Made by a program: the position numbers and the translations under genes
The notes under the pieces: generated by a model
Seen by the model: the letters and a program-made list of their open reading frames with translations, nothing else
What the model was told of the DNA's origin: nothing
Database searches by the model: none
In this document: piece after piece, positions 1-7,513 of the stretch
Layout of the letters: every line of letters starts with the position of its first letter
Position numbering within the stretch: position 1 is the first letter of the stretch
Source of the DNA: Paraconexibacter antarcticus
GTDB taxonomy: Bacteria; Actinomycetota; Thermoleophilia; Solirubrobacterales; Solirubrobacteraceae
NCBI RefSeq assembly: GCF_024220175.1
Contig: NZ_CP098502.1
Span: 4,468,514-4,532,513 of the forward strand
Direction: 5' to 3'
Length of the DNA stretch: 64,000 bases

Positions 1-103
1 CAAGACCCACAACGTCCAACCGCCCCCACCATCGGACCACGGGCGCGGTTAATCCCATGGCGGCGCGGTACGTGAAGGTGACGTGCTCGACGCGCTTAGC
101 CAT
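1..103 (-). CDS. Lysophospholipid acyltransferase-like protein, 5' part only
   Basis: The first 34 codons of a gene that runs off the left edge. The ATG at 103 follows a GGAGGA ribosome binding site. The visible start is MAKRVEHVTF, followed by a hydrophobic stretch and RWWGRLDVVGL, which resembles the region ahead of the HX4D motif in PlsC-type 1-acyl-glycerol-3-phosphate acyltransferases. The catalytic motif lies outside the window, so the family call is an inference from a short stretch. It is divergent from the dipZ-like gene. Confidence 0.45.
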   Translation of the reverse strand, partial: MAKRVEHVTFTYRAAMGLTAPVVRWWGRLDVVGL

Positions 104-174
104 GTCCGGGGAATCCTCCAGGAGCGTTTGCGCGTGACGGCACGTCCGTCCGAGTCGCGCCGTCGCGGACGTCT

Positions 175-189
175 ACTATGGGACATAGT
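175..189. promoter_or_regulatory. Perfect dyad between divergent genes
   Basis: ACTATG and CATAGT form a 6-bp inverted repeat around GGA, about 70 bp upstream of the left-edge gene. It resembles the CTAC-N8-GTAG dyads elsewhere in the island in sequence but not in exact spacing. An operator role is inferred. Confidence 0.35.
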
Positions 190-259
190 CTATGTGATGG
201 TCGCGTCACCCGAAGGGCCGCGCGCCACAACCACCCCCAACGAGTGACCCCGTTCTCCC

Positions 260-275
260 CTACGCCGGATAGTAG
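260..275. promoter_or_regulatory. CTAC-N8-GTAG dyad upstream of the dipZ-like gene
   Basis: CTACGCCGGATAGTAG lies 58 bp upstream of the start codon at 333. It has the 16-bp geometry shared by six other promoter sites in this island. Proposed operator for the BlaI/CopY-type repressor encoded at 9966; inferred from recurrence and position. Confidence 0.55.
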
Positions 276-332
276 ACCGGCCGGCGTCCCAACGAGTGTT
301 TGAGTCATGTTGAGCGTGTGGCGACCTGAAGC

Positions 333-2102
333 ATGGTGACGCTGCTGCTGTTCGCCCTGCTCGCCGGGGCCCTCACGGCGGTCACGCCGTGCTGCCTGCC
401 GGTGCTGCCGACGCTGCTGTCGGCGTCGGCGACCGGTGGGCGCCGACGCCCGATTGCGATCGTGCTCGGCCTGGTCAGCACTCACTTTTTGACGATCGTC
501 TTGCTGGCCTCCGTCGTCAAGGGCGTGGGTCTGGCGGACGGGGCGACACGGACGTTTTCGGTCCTCGTGCTCGCTGGGCTCGGCGTGGCCTTCTTCTGGC
601 CGCCGGTGCTGTACCGGATCGAGAGGGTCTTCGCGCCCGTCTCGCGCCTCGGGCCCAAGAACGCCGGCGACGGCGTCATGTCCGGTCTGGCGGTCGGCGG
701 GGCACTCGGATTCGTCTACGCGCCGTGCGCGGGCCCGATCCTTGCCGCAGTGATCTCGGTCAGCGCCACTCAAGGTGCCTCCGGCAAGACGGCGGAGGTG
801 GCGCTCGCCTACTCGATCGGGTCGGGCTTTGCTCTGTTTGCCGTGGCCAAAGGTGGCCGCCGCCTGTTGGCCGGCCGCGCGGCGAGCCTGCAGCGGGCGA
901 CCGGCGCGGTGATGCTCGTGACCGCGGTGGCGATGGCGGCCAACCTGGACATCCGCTTTCAGACCGCGCTGGCCAACGACTTCCCGCGGTTCATCTCCAA
1001 CCCCACCCGCGGGATCGAGAAGACCGACGCCGTGCAGAAGGGCCTGGCCGACGTGCGCGGCAAACCGAAGTTCGTCTCCCCGCCCGCTACCGCCGACGCA
1101 CGGCCCGCGGCGGCCAGGACCCCGGCGAGGGAGTCCGCGGGCCCGGCGGCCGCGGTCCCGGCCAAGCTCCCCGTGCTCGGCACCGCCCCGGAGCTCACCG
1201 GCACCGGCCGGTGGTTCAACTCCGCGCCGCGGACCTTGAAGAGCCTGCGCGGCAAGGTGGTCCTTGTGGACTTCTGGACCTACACGTGCATCAACTGCAT
1301 CCGCACCTTCCCCGCGCTGCGCTCCCTCGACCAGCGCTACCGCAGCAAGGGCCTGACGATCATCGGCGTGCACACCCCCGAGTTCGGCTTCGAGAAGGAC
1401 GCGGGCAACGTCAAGGACGCCGTCGCGCAGAACAAGCTGCGCTACCCCGTGGTCCAGGACAACCACTACGGCACCTGGAACGCCTTCGGCAACAAGTCCT
1501 GGCCCGGCGACTACCTCATCGACGCCAAAGGCCGCGTGCGCTACGCGCATGCCGGCGAGGGCGACGACGCCCAGACCGAAGCCGCTGTGCGCAGCCTGCT
1601 GCGCGAAGCCGGCGCGACCGGGGTCGCCGGCCGCGCCCCAGCGCCAGCGCCGGTCGAGCAAGCCGCAATCGGCGAGTCCACCCCCGAGACCTACCTCGGC
1701 CTCAACCGCGCCGCCGGATTCACCCAGCGACCGCACCGCGGCCTGCACACCTACCACGCCGCAAGCCAACTCCAGGCCAGCCAGTTCGCGCTGGACGGAC
1801 GCTGGAAGATCGGCGGCGAGTCAGCCCTCGCAGTCCGGGGGGCCTCGATCTCAACGCGCATCCAGGCCCGCAAGCTGTTCCTCGTCCTCGCCTCCAAGGG
1901 CGACATCCCCCGTAAGGTGCAGGTGCTCGTCGACGGGCAACCGATCACCGACGACATCGCCGGCGAAGACGTCCACGGCGGCGTGGCGACAATCAGGGCA
2001 CAGCGCCTATACCGGCTCGTCGACTTCGGATCCGTGCAGGACCGCCGCGTGCAGCTGCGCTTCCAGGACGGTATTCGCGGGTTTGCCTTCACCTTCGGGT
2101 AG
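333..2102 (+). CDS. dipZ: DipZ-like CcdA-thioredoxin fusion protein
   Basis: 589 aa. The N-terminal third is a CcdA/DsbD-type membrane domain with several transmembrane segments and two Cys-bearing motifs, TPCCLPVL near residue 20 and APCAGPIL near 131. A Pro/Ala-rich linker (about 245-275) leads to an extracytoplasmic thioredoxin-like domain with the active site TCINC near residue 325. A C-terminal beta-rich domain follows, as in mycobacterial DipZ. The family moves reducing equivalents from the cytoplasm across the membrane to exported thiols. The setting among copper and cytochrome genes suggests a role in metal or cytochrome thiol chemistry. A CTAC-N8-GTAG dyad lies upstream. Length and domain order fit DipZ. 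Confidence 0.85.
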   Translation: MVTLLLFALLAGALTAVTPCCLPVLPTLLSASATGGRRRPIAIVLGLVSTHFLTIVLLASVVKGVGLADGATRTFSVLVLAGLGVAFFWPPVLYRIERVFAPVSRLGPKNAGDGVMSGLAVGGALGFVYAPCAGPILAAVISVSATQGASGKTAEVALAYSIGSGFALFAVAKGGRRLLAGRAASLQRATGAVMLVTAVAMAANLDIRFQTALANDFPRFISNPTRGIEKTDAVQKGLADVRGKPKFVSPPATADARPAAARTPARESAGPAAAVPAKLPVLGTAPELTGTGRWFNSAPRTLKSLRGKVVLVDFWTYTCINCIRTFPALRSLDQRYRSKGLTIIGVHTPEFGFEKDAGNVKDAVAQNKLRYPVVQDNHYGTWNAFGNKSWPGDYLIDAKGRVRYAHAGEGDDAQTEAAVRSLLREAGATGVAGRAPAPAPVEQAAIGESTPETYLGLNRAAGFTQRPHRGLHTYHAASQLQASQFALDGRWKIGGESALAVRGASISTRIQARKLFLVLASKGDIPRKVQVLVDGQPITDDIAGEDVHGGVATIRAQRLYRLVDFGSVQDRRVQLRFQDGIRGFAFTFG

Positions 2103-2130
2103 GTGTGGGTAGAGCACCCGGCGCGTTCTC

Positions 2131-2146
2131 CTAGGCGCGTTAGTAG
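2131..2146. promoter_or_regulatory. CTAC-N8-GTAG-like dyad upstream of molybdoprotein gene
   Basis: CTAGGCGCGTTAGTAG lies 15 bp before the ATG at 2162. It keeps the 16-bp spacing and the TTAGTAG right arm of the island's shared dyad, with one change in the left arm (CTAG for CTAC). Proposed operator. Confidence 0.45.
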
Positions 2147-2161
2147 GTTCATGTTCTCGTA

Positions 2162-2896
2162 ATGGTGGCCCCTGTCCCTCATCTGTCATCGTCGGCTCGG
2201 TTGAGCACCGACGATCCCGAGATCCCCGGTCGCCCGCTCGGGCGCCGTGCCTTCATCGGCCTGATGGGCGCCGGCCTGTCGTCACTGGCCTGGGGCGGCA
2301 GCGCCCTGCAGGCGGCCTCCAGCGCCTCAAGCGTGCTGCCCGCCGCGGTCCGCGACGCGATCCCCGTGGGTGGGCAATGGCGCATCTACGCCGTGAGCCC
2401 GCCGTACCCGCGCTTTGACGCCGCCGCGTGGCACCTGTCGATCGAGGGGCTCGTGGAGCACCCGGTCCGGCTGGACATCGGGCAGCTCCGCGCGCTCGCC
2501 ACGGTCTCGCAGACCTCTGACTTTCACTGCGTGACGGGCTGGTCGGTCACCGGCGTGAAGTGGGGCGGCGTGCGCTTCGACCAGCTGCTCGCCCTGGCCA
2601 AGCCCAAGCCGGAGGCCAAGGCCGTCGCGTTCGTCTCGGCCGAGCAGCCGTACGTGGACACGCTCACCCTCGAGCAGCTCAGCGCCCCGGACGCGATGCT
2701 CGCCTACGACATGGACGGCCGCCCGCTGACCCGGGAGCACGGTGCCCCGGTCCGCGTGGTGATGCCGAAGATGTACGGCTACAAGGGCGTGAAGTGGGTC
2801 AGCCGCATCGTGCTGACCGACCAGCCGCAGGATGGCTACTGGGAGCAGCGTGGCTACGACCGCGACGCCTGGGTCGGACGCTCGAACGGCGTCTGA
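2162..2896 (+). CDS. Sulfite oxidase-fold molybdopterin oxidoreductase
   Basis: 244 aa, oxidoreductase molybdopterin-binding domain. A twin-arginine-like signal (GRRAFIGLMGAG near residue 28) predicts Tat export. The Mo-ligating Cys is C123 in FHCVTGWS, followed by GVRFDQLL. GAPVRVVMPKMYGYKGVKW near residue 195 is the conserved pterin-side stretch. At this length it is the single-domain MsrP/YedY-like form without a dimerisation domain. The next gene, a di-haem cytochrome b, overlaps it by about 65 bp, so the two probably work as a soluble Mo subunit plus membrane haem partner. The substrate cannot be told from sequence; sulfoxides are the known MsrP substrates. Confidence 0.85.
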   Translation: MVAPVPHLSSSARLSTDDPEIPGRPLGRRAFIGLMGAGLSSLAWGGSALQAASSASSVLPAAVRDAIPVGGQWRIYAVSPPYPRFDAAAWHLSIEGLVEHPVRLDIGQLRALATVSQTSDFHCVTGWSVTGVKWGGVRFDQLLALAKPKPEAKAVAFVSAEQPYVDTLTLEQLSAPDAMLAYDMDGRPLTREHGAPVRVVMPKMYGYKGVKWVSRIVLTDQPQDGYWEQRGYDRDAWVGRSNGV

Positions 2897-4025
2897 ACCG
2901 GCGCTCGTCGCGCGCTTCGGCGCGACCGAACGAGCGCTGCACTGGGTGCACGCGGCGGCATTCTTCGGCATGCTCGCCACCGGCCTGGTGCTGTACCTGC
3001 CGTCGCTGTCGAGCCTCGCGAGTCGCCCGACCGCCAAGGCCGTGCACCTGGCGATCGCCGTCGCCTGGCTCACCACCTTGGTCGCCATCCCCGTCCTCGG
3101 CAATCGCCGGCAACTGCGCCGCACGCGCATGGAGATCGAGCGCTTCGTCGACGACGACCTGCGCTGGCTGATGGGCAAGCGCACCCCGCAAGGCCGGTTC
3201 AACGCGGGGCAGAAGGTCCACACGATCCTGCAGGCCGCCATCGCCGGCCTCTTCACCGTCTCGGGGACGCTGCTGTGGCTCGGCGAGCGCAACACCACCT
3301 TCCGCCTCTCCGGCAGCATCGCCCTGCACGACCTGACGATGTACGTCGCGGTCGCGCTCGTCGTCGGCCACCTGTTCCTCGCCCTCGTGTGGCCGACCAC
3401 GCGTCCGGCGCTGCGCGGCATCGTCCGCGGCGCGGTCCGCAAAGACTGGGCGACCGTCCATCACGCCGCCTGGGCGCCGGGCCTGGCGCCGTCTGTGGCG
3501 CTCTCCGCCCGCCGAGAGATGCTCGGCCTAGCCGTCGGGGTGATCGGCATAGCCGGCGGCTGGTGGGTCGTGCACGGCGTGCTCGACAGCGCCGCTGTCA
3601 AGGCGTCGGCTCCGGTGGCGAAAGCTCCTGTGGTGCCGGCGCGCGTGAGCGCGCTGCAGCTGGCCGGGCAGGCCCAGGCCCTCGATCAGGCAGGTCAACT
3701 GCCCCAGGCGCTCGCGCTTTACCAGCAGGCCGTGGCGGCGCTGCCCAAGCGGGCGGACCTGCGCGCCGCGCTCGGCTTCGCGCAGGCACGTGCCGGGGAT
3801 CCGCCCTTGGCCCTGCGCACCCTGTCTGCGGCGGTCAAGCTTGACCCCGGGTACCCCGACGCGCACCTGTACCTCGGGGCGGTCCTCCTGCACGTAGACG
3901 GAGCCGCGGGACACGTGGGGGCGGCAGACAAGGTCCGAGGTCGTCGGGAGCTGCGCCGGTTCCTCGTCCTCGCCCCCGACTCACCGAACGCCCCTTCCGC
4001 CCGACAGCTGCTGCACGGCCGGTGA
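2832..4025 (+). CDS. Membrane cytochrome b with C-terminal TPR domain
   Basis: 397 aa. Residues about 25-215 are a four-helix cytochrome b561/formate dehydrogenase gamma-like domain. Candidate haem ligands are the His pair in ALHWVHAA, the His in VHLAIAVAWL, and two His in LHDLTMY and VVGHLFLA. A fifth membrane segment lies near 235-255. From about 275 to the end are tetratricopeptide-like repeats rich in Ala/Leu, with the pattern LALYQQAVAALP and DAHLYLGAVLLH. The start overlaps the molybdoprotein by 65 bp; a GTG seven codons later is an alternative. Probably the quinol or electron-transfer partner of the upstream Mo enzyme. The TPR tail is unusual for an MsrQ-like partner. Confidence 0.75.
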   Translation: MATGSSVATTATPGSDARTASEPALVARFGATERALHWVHAAAFFGMLATGLVLYLPSLSSLASRPTAKAVHLAIAVAWLTTLVAIPVLGNRRQLRRTRMEIERFVDDDLRWLMGKRTPQGRFNAGQKVHTILQAAIAGLFTVSGTLLWLGERNTTFRLSGSIALHDLTMYVAVALVVGHLFLALVWPTTRPALRGIVRGAVRKDWATVHHAAWAPGLAPSVALSARREMLGLAVGVIGIAGGWWVVHGVLDSAAVKASAPVAKAPVVPARVSALQLAGQAQALDQAGQLPQALALYQQAVAALPKRADLRAALGFAQARAGDPPLALRTLSAAVKLDPGYPDAHLYLGAVLLHVDGAAGHVGAADKVRGRRELRRFLVLAPDSPNAPSARQLLHGR

Positions 4026-4050
4026 CCGCGGCGCGCCCGTCGCGCTGCAC

Positions 4051-4344
4051 TTACGTGTTCGCGGGGGTGGACTGGTCAGGGGCGTCGGCGAGCTTGCGTC
4101 TGAGTGCTTTGCGCAGCTTGCGCTCAGACGGACGTCCGTAGGAGAACGGCGCCTGGTCAAGGAACAGGCCGGGGGGGAACATGACGCCGCCCTGGGCGGC
4201 CAGGCGCTGGCCTTCTGGCGTGCTGATATCGACGATCTGGACGTGCAACGGAAAGTCCGAGCTCAGTCGCTCAAGGAGCGCTTTGGCGTCATCGCAGTAA
4301 GCGCAGTGCTGCTGGGTAAGCAGCAGCACCTCGATGTCAGGCAC
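4051..4344 (-). CDS. Glutaredoxin/thioredoxin-like small protein
   Basis: 97 aa with a GTG start, overlapping the end of the redoxin gene by 8 bp. A beta strand (IEVLLLT) is followed by HCAYCDDAKALL, a CXXC active site near residues 14-17, and later VMFPPGLFLD, matching the cis-Pro segment of glutaredoxin-like folds. No signal peptide is visible, so it is probably cytoplasmic, and it may reduce the CcdA-like partner encoded upstream. It is the last gene of a five-gene minus-strand operon. Substrate unknown. Confidence 0.75.
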   Translation of the reverse strand: MPDIEVLLLTQQHCAYCDDAKALLERLSSDFPLHVQIVDISTPEGQRLAAQGGVMFPPGLFLDQAPFSYGRPSERKLRKALRRKLADAPDQSTPANT

Positions 4345-5041
4345 CCGATCGCAGTCCCTTGCGCATGTCGCTGAGCAACCGAGTGACGGGCACGTACATG
4401 GTGTAGTTCGGGGCTCCCCCGTAGTCCGCGCGCCACCTGACGCGGCCGTCCGGCCCGATGATGATGAACGAGTGCCCGTCGCGGCTGTCGCCCATCATGC
4501 CGAACTGATTGGCGCCGTAGGCTTTGGAGACGGCGAGGTTGCTGTCGCTGAGGATCGGGGTGTTCAGGCCCTCGTCGGCGGCCTTCTGGCGGATCTGTCC
4601 CAGTTCGTCGGTGGTGATGCTGATCATGCGGTCGATTCCGAGCGCCCTGACCTTGCTGCCCTGCCGCTCAAGGTCACTGAGCTGATCCCAACACGGCTGA
4701 CAGGACAAGCCCTCCTGGAAATACAGCAGCACCGTCTTGCCGCGTTCGGCGGCGAGGCTGAACTGGCCGCCCTGCGTGCTGGGCAGGCTGATCGGCGCCG
4801 CGGGCTGTCCGGGTCCCGGCTGGCCGACCGCGTAGGGGTACTTCCCGCCCGTTTTCGCCGATGAGCCGCCACCGGAGTTGGAGATCGCAAAAAGTGCCAG
4901 CAGCAGCACGACGCCGGCGCCGACCGCCCCGAAGATGCGAGTGCGCAGGCGCCGTGCGCGCTCGGCAGCCTGCGTTTGCGCCTCGCGCTGCAGGCGCTCC
5001 TCGCGGCGGCGTTCTTTCTTCTGTTCGGCTTGGTTTTGCAT
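4337..5041 (-). CDS. Membrane-anchored redoxin (AhpC/TSA or TlpA type)
   Basis: 234 aa from ATG 5041. An upstream GTG at 5059 is in frame, but AAGGAG sits between the two and is well spaced for 5041. The N-terminus is a charged coiled-coil stretch (QAEQKKERRREE), then one membrane helix around residues 40-60, then a thioredoxin-fold domain with CQPCWDQL near residue 112 as CXXC. The C-terminal domain faces the exterior if the helix is a signal anchor. The neighbours are CcdA-like and glutaredoxin-like proteins, so an exported thiol relay is likely. It resembles peroxiredoxin-like redoxins rather than classical ResA. Confidence 0.75.
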   Translation of the reverse strand: MQNQAEQKKERRREERLQREAQTQAAERARRLRTRIFGAVGAGVVLLLALFAISNSGGGSSAKTGGKYPYAVGQPGPGQPAAPISLPSTQGGQFSLAAERGKTVLLYFQEGLSCQPCWDQLSDLERQGSKVRALGIDRMISITTDELGQIRQKAADEGLNTPILSDSNLAVSKAYGANQFGMMGDSRDGHSFIIIGPDGRVRWRADYGGAPNYTMYVPVTRLLSDMRKGLRSGA

Positions 5042-5055
5042 CTTCGCGTTCTCCT

Positions 5056-6030
5056 TCACGGGACCGGGGTGGGCTCGCGCGTCCCCGGCTGATCCGTTAC
5101 CGGGGCCCTCTCAGGCGCCCCGGGCGAGGTCGGGGATTCGATGCTGATCGGGGCGACCTGACGCAGCGCCCGGCGTGCGAGCAAGGCGACGAGCGCCAGG
5201 ATCAGGAGCGCCGCGGTCCAGCTCGGCAGGAACGACAGGGCGTCGGTCAGCTGGTGGCCGTAGTGCTGCAGGCGGGCGGAGAGCGATGCCTGCCAGCCGC
5301 GGCCTGAGGGCATCGAATCGCTCAAGAGGCCGATCGCCAGGGTCGCTGCCCCCATGATGGCGAGCAGCAGGCCGCTCGCCAGGGCGGTGGCGGTGATCGT
5401 GCGGCGCAGAGGTCCGATATGCCAGGTCAGCGACCGGGGGCGAAACAGTCGGATGGAGCGGCCGTCAAGGCGCTCCCACAGCAGCGAGATGACAAACAGG
5501 GGGGCGACCATGCCAAAGACGTAGGCCGAGCCGAGGCCGACCGCCGCACCGAAGGACCCGGCCACCCCCGAGAGGGCGATCACGCCGGCGAGCACCGGTG
5601 CGCAGCATGAGCTTGCGACCCCGGAGAACATCCCCAGGGAGAAGACGCTGAGCGGGCCCGTGCGTCCGCTGGCGCGGCGTCCGGGCATCGGCAGGTGCAG
5701 CTGCCCACCCAGCAGCGTGTACCCGGCCAGCCCCAATAGCAGCACGCCGGCGGTGGTGTAGATCGGGGTGTGCTGGGAGACGAATAGGCGCTGCATGAAG
5801 GCCGCGCCCACGGCGATCGGCAGGATCACCGTGGCGACGCCGGCGGCGAACAGGAACGTCATCGCGACGAGCACCCGGCGGTTGTGGAAGGCGCTGGAGA
5901 AGTACGCCGGCAGCATGATCGAGATGCAGCACGGAGCGAAGAGCGAGACCATGCCCGCGATCACCGCCGCGGCGACCGACCCGCCGAAGAAGACGCTGCT
6001 GCTGGCGGCCAACACGACGTGGCTACCCAT
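5056..6030 (-). CDS. CcdA-like cytochrome c biogenesis/thiol transporter
   Basis: 324 aa from ATG 6030, preceded by AGGTGAGG; the longer reading frame upstream has no membrane or family features. Six or more hydrophobic helices. Two cysteine-pair motifs, FAPCCISIMLP near residue 32 and SSCCAPVLAG near 140, occupy the places of the two redox Cys of CcdA. Both carry a doubled Cys, which is distinctive. The C-terminal part has an extra extracytoplasmic segment and a last helix before a basic tail. It overlaps the small membrane gene upstream by 8 bp and is followed by a redoxin gene. It probably passes electrons from cytoplasmic thiols to that redoxin. Confidence 0.75.
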   Translation of the reverse strand: MGSHVVLAASSSVFFGGSVAAAVIAGMVSLFAPCCISIMLPAYFSSAFHNRRVLVAMTFLFAAGVATVILPIAVGAAFMQRLFVSQHTPIYTTAGVLLLGLAGYTLLGGQLHLPMPGRRASGRTGPLSVFSLGMFSGVASSCCAPVLAGVIALSGVAGSFGAAVGLGSAYVFGMVAPLFVISLLWERLDGRSIRLFRPRSLTWHIGPLRRTITATALASGLLLAIMGAATLAIGLLSDSMPSGRGWQASLSARLQHYGHQLTDALSFLPSWTAALLILALVALLARRALRQVAPISIESPTSPGAPERAPVTDQPGTREPTPVP

Positions 6031-6262
6031 GGGCCGCCTCACCTGCGGGCGCGCCGCGGCGCCCTGCCGTTTCGAGGTCGGCGATCTGTGCGGCGACCTG
6101 CTCCTGGCGGGCGTGCAGCCCCGCAAGGTCAGTCGGCCTCTGGCTCTCCGCCCTCGGGGAGCAGCAGGCTGACTGGCGGCCGTGGCGCTGCTGCCACCAC
6201 ATGTGCAGCGGGCACGCCGCGCCGGCCAGAATCGCGACGGCGAGGATGACGCCGCTGCTCAC
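6023..6262 (-). CDS. Small single-span membrane protein with coiled coil
   Basis: 79 aa with a GTG start that overlaps the upstream stop as GTGA, suggesting coupled translation. One hydrophobic segment (residues about 4-20) contains ACPLHMWW; a stretch with CC near residue 33 and a coiled-coil region (LHARQEQVAAQIADLE) follow. It resembles the gene just upstream in layout: one helix with a Cys-Pro motif, then a short coiled coil. The two look like diverged duplicates of a DUF2933-like small protein. Function unknown; co-expressed with thiol-redox genes. Confidence 0.6.
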   Translation of the reverse strand: MSSGVILAVAILAGAACPLHMWWQQRHGRQSACCSPRAESQRPTDLAGLHARQEQVAAQIADLETAGRRGAPAGEAAHG

Positions 6263-6504
6263 GACGCGCCGCCGGCGACACCGTGCTGCTCACCGGTCGA
6301 GCCGCCCTCGAGCCGGGAGATCTCATGGCTGAGGCGTTGCTGCTCCTCGCGGAGAACCTCAAGTGACGCCGGCTGCGAGTCCTTGTCGGGCGCGGCGGGC
6401 TGCTTGTTGGCGCGCATCATGAACCACATCATCACGCCCATGCCGACGGGGCAGGCAAGGAGCGCCAGAGGGCTGAGTGTTGCTGCGATGTTTGCGAGGT
6501 GCAT
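6259..6504 (-). CDS. Small membrane protein, first gene of the CcdA-redoxin operon
   Basis: 81 aa. The start at 6504 is chosen because AGGAG lies 7 bp upstream and the peptide then opens with MHLANIAATL and a membrane helix. The helix contains LLACPVGMGVMMWFMM, a Cys-Pro and several Met, suited to soft-metal binding (inference). The tail (LEVLREEQQRLSHEISRLEG) is a coiled coil. Layout matches DUF2933-like proteins of copper-resistance loci. A CTAC-N8-GTAG dyad is 29 bp upstream of the start codon. Confidence 0.6.
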   Translation of the reverse strand: MHLANIAATLSPLALLACPVGMGVMMWFMMRANKQPAAPDKDSQPASLEVLREEQQRLSHEISRLEGGSTGEQHGVAGGAS

Positions 6505-6533
6505 GGTGTTCTCCTGTCGATCGATGGCCTCAA

Positions 6534-6549
6534 CTACGAGGTGCCGTAG
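6534..6549. promoter_or_regulatory. CTAC-N8-GTAG dyad, promoter of the minus-strand redoxin operon
   Basis: CTACGAGGTGCCGTAG, with perfect ACTACG/CGTAGT arms, is 30 bp upstream of the start at 6504. A second, similar dyad at 6637 faces the cupredoxin remnant, so this short divergent region holds two copies. Confidence 0.6.
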
Positions 6550-6636
6550 TAGCACGGTAGCGAACCCGCGCGGCGCGCGCGAATGACCCTGGACGTTGAT
6601 CGGTAGCCGACCTCGCCGCCGGCGCGCACCCGTCCG

Positions 6637-6652
6637 CTACGGTGCCTCGTAG
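6637..6652. promoter_or_regulatory. CTAC-N8-GTAG dyad abutting the cupredoxin start
   Basis: CTACGGTGCCTCGTAG has perfect CTACG/CGTAG arms and ends immediately before the ATG at 6653. A possible -10 hexamer, TACGGT, lies within it 9 nt before the ATG, so a transcript from it would be leaderless or nearly so. Confidence 0.55.
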
Positions 6653-7072
6653 ATGCCGCCCGGATCGAGGATCCGCGACCTTCCGACCGTCGTCGCGGGA
6701 GCGCTCGCGTTCGGTGCCTGCGGCACCAGCGTCAGTCGCTCGGACACGGAGCGGTGGCCGGACACGGGCCTCGCCAATCCCCCTGCGGGAACCGTGTTCG
6801 AGGTCGCCGCCGACGCGCGTGGTCACCTGCGGTTGACAAGCCCGTCCTGGTCACCACCGCCGGGCGCGTCACGGTGACGATGGAAAACGCCTCATCGGTT
6901 TCGCACGGGATTGCGCTCGCCGGCCGCGGCGTACACGCCACCGGCCCCGTCGTCGGCAATGGGCAGAGCTCGCAGGTAACGGCGCTGCTGCCGCCCCGGC
7001 AGATACGCCTACTACTGCCCAGTTGCCGGGCATCGGCGCGCCGGCATGCGCGGCGTCCTCCTGGTCAGGTGA
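6653..7072 (+). pseudogene. Cupredoxin-domain lipoprotein gene with two frameshifts
   Basis: Frame 2 from ATG 6653 gives a signal or lipoprotein-like N-terminus (LAFGACGT) and reaches VFEVAADARGHLR. At about 6832 the homology moves to frame 1 (VDKPVLVTTAGRVTVTME, then SSVSHGIALAG). At about 6990 it returns to frame 2 (PGRYAYYCPVAGHRRAGM) and ends at TGA 7070-7072. The Cys, His and Met of YCPVAGHRRAGM plus the upstream His are the type I copper ligands of small cupredoxins. The two shifts compensate, so a pair of sequencing errors is possible. As written the gene cannot make the full protein. Confidence 0.75.
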
Positions 7073-7115
7073 GCGGCCGCCCCCGATGGGCCGAAACCCC
7101 CGGCTCCCGATCTTC

Positions 7116-7143
7116 CTACGATGCTCCCTAGTAGGTTTGCTAG
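7116..7143. promoter_or_regulatory. Overlapping CTAC/GTAG-type dyads upstream of the Met-rich peptide gene
   Basis: CTACGATGCTCCCTAG (7116-7131) and CTAGTAGGTTTGCTAG (7128-7143) overlap, and CCTAC and GTAGG also form an 11-bp-spaced pair. TACGAT is a reasonable -10. This looks like a degenerate or double copy of the island dyad, 58 bp before the gene at 7201 and upstream of copA. Confidence 0.45.
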
Positions 7144-7200
7144 TTTGGGATTGGTATCCACGGTGACGGCGTCCGCCGCCACTGAACAAGGGAGTCTGAG

Positions 7201-7512
7201 ATGAGCGTCAAGTTCAGAACGATCGCCGTCAGCGCAACGATCCTGGGGAGCGCTGGCGTGGGATATCTGGGAGGCGTCGTAGGGGGCCCGCAGACGGCGC
7301 AGGCACGGTCGACTCAGGCTCTGACGCAGGGCGCGCCGCCCACGATGATGCATGGCGGCGGCCACCACCCCGGCATGTCCCGGATGACCGCCGCGTCCAG
7401 CGCCATGCATATCCAAATGCGCCGGATGATGGTGCACGCTCCGGCCATGCAACGTATGCACGCTCGGATGACGCAGGCGGCCCCTTCCATGCAAGAGCAC
7501 ATGGGTCGCTGA
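7201..7512 (+). CDS. Exported Met/His-rich small protein, probable copper binder
   Basis: 103 aa, preceded by AAGGGAGT. A signal peptide covers about residues 1-35 and ends near AQA. The mature part is dominated by Met and His, with clusters such as [24 protein letters not shown] and MQRMHARM. Such MxxM and MH patterns bind Cu(I) in other periplasmic proteins (established for CopK, CusF and PcoE-like proteins). I see no known domain. It ends one base before copA, so it is probably translated with it and may hold copper outside the membrane. Confidence 0.7.
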   Translation: MSVKFRTIAVSATILGSAGVGYLGGVVGGPQTAQARSTQALTQGAPPTMMHGGGHHPGMSRMTAASSAMHIQMRRMMVHAPAMQRMHARMTQAAPSMQEHMGR

Positions 7513-7513
7513 C

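Noticed and set aside
96..1769. 557-aa open frame antisense to the dipZ-like gene
   Set aside because: Arg/Gly/Ala-rich shadow frame of high-GC coding DNA; no domains, no ribosome binding site.
389..1915. 508-aa open frame overlapping the dipZ-like gene in another frame
   Set aside because: Composition is dominated by Arg/Pro and the true frame has clear CcdA and thioredoxin motifs.
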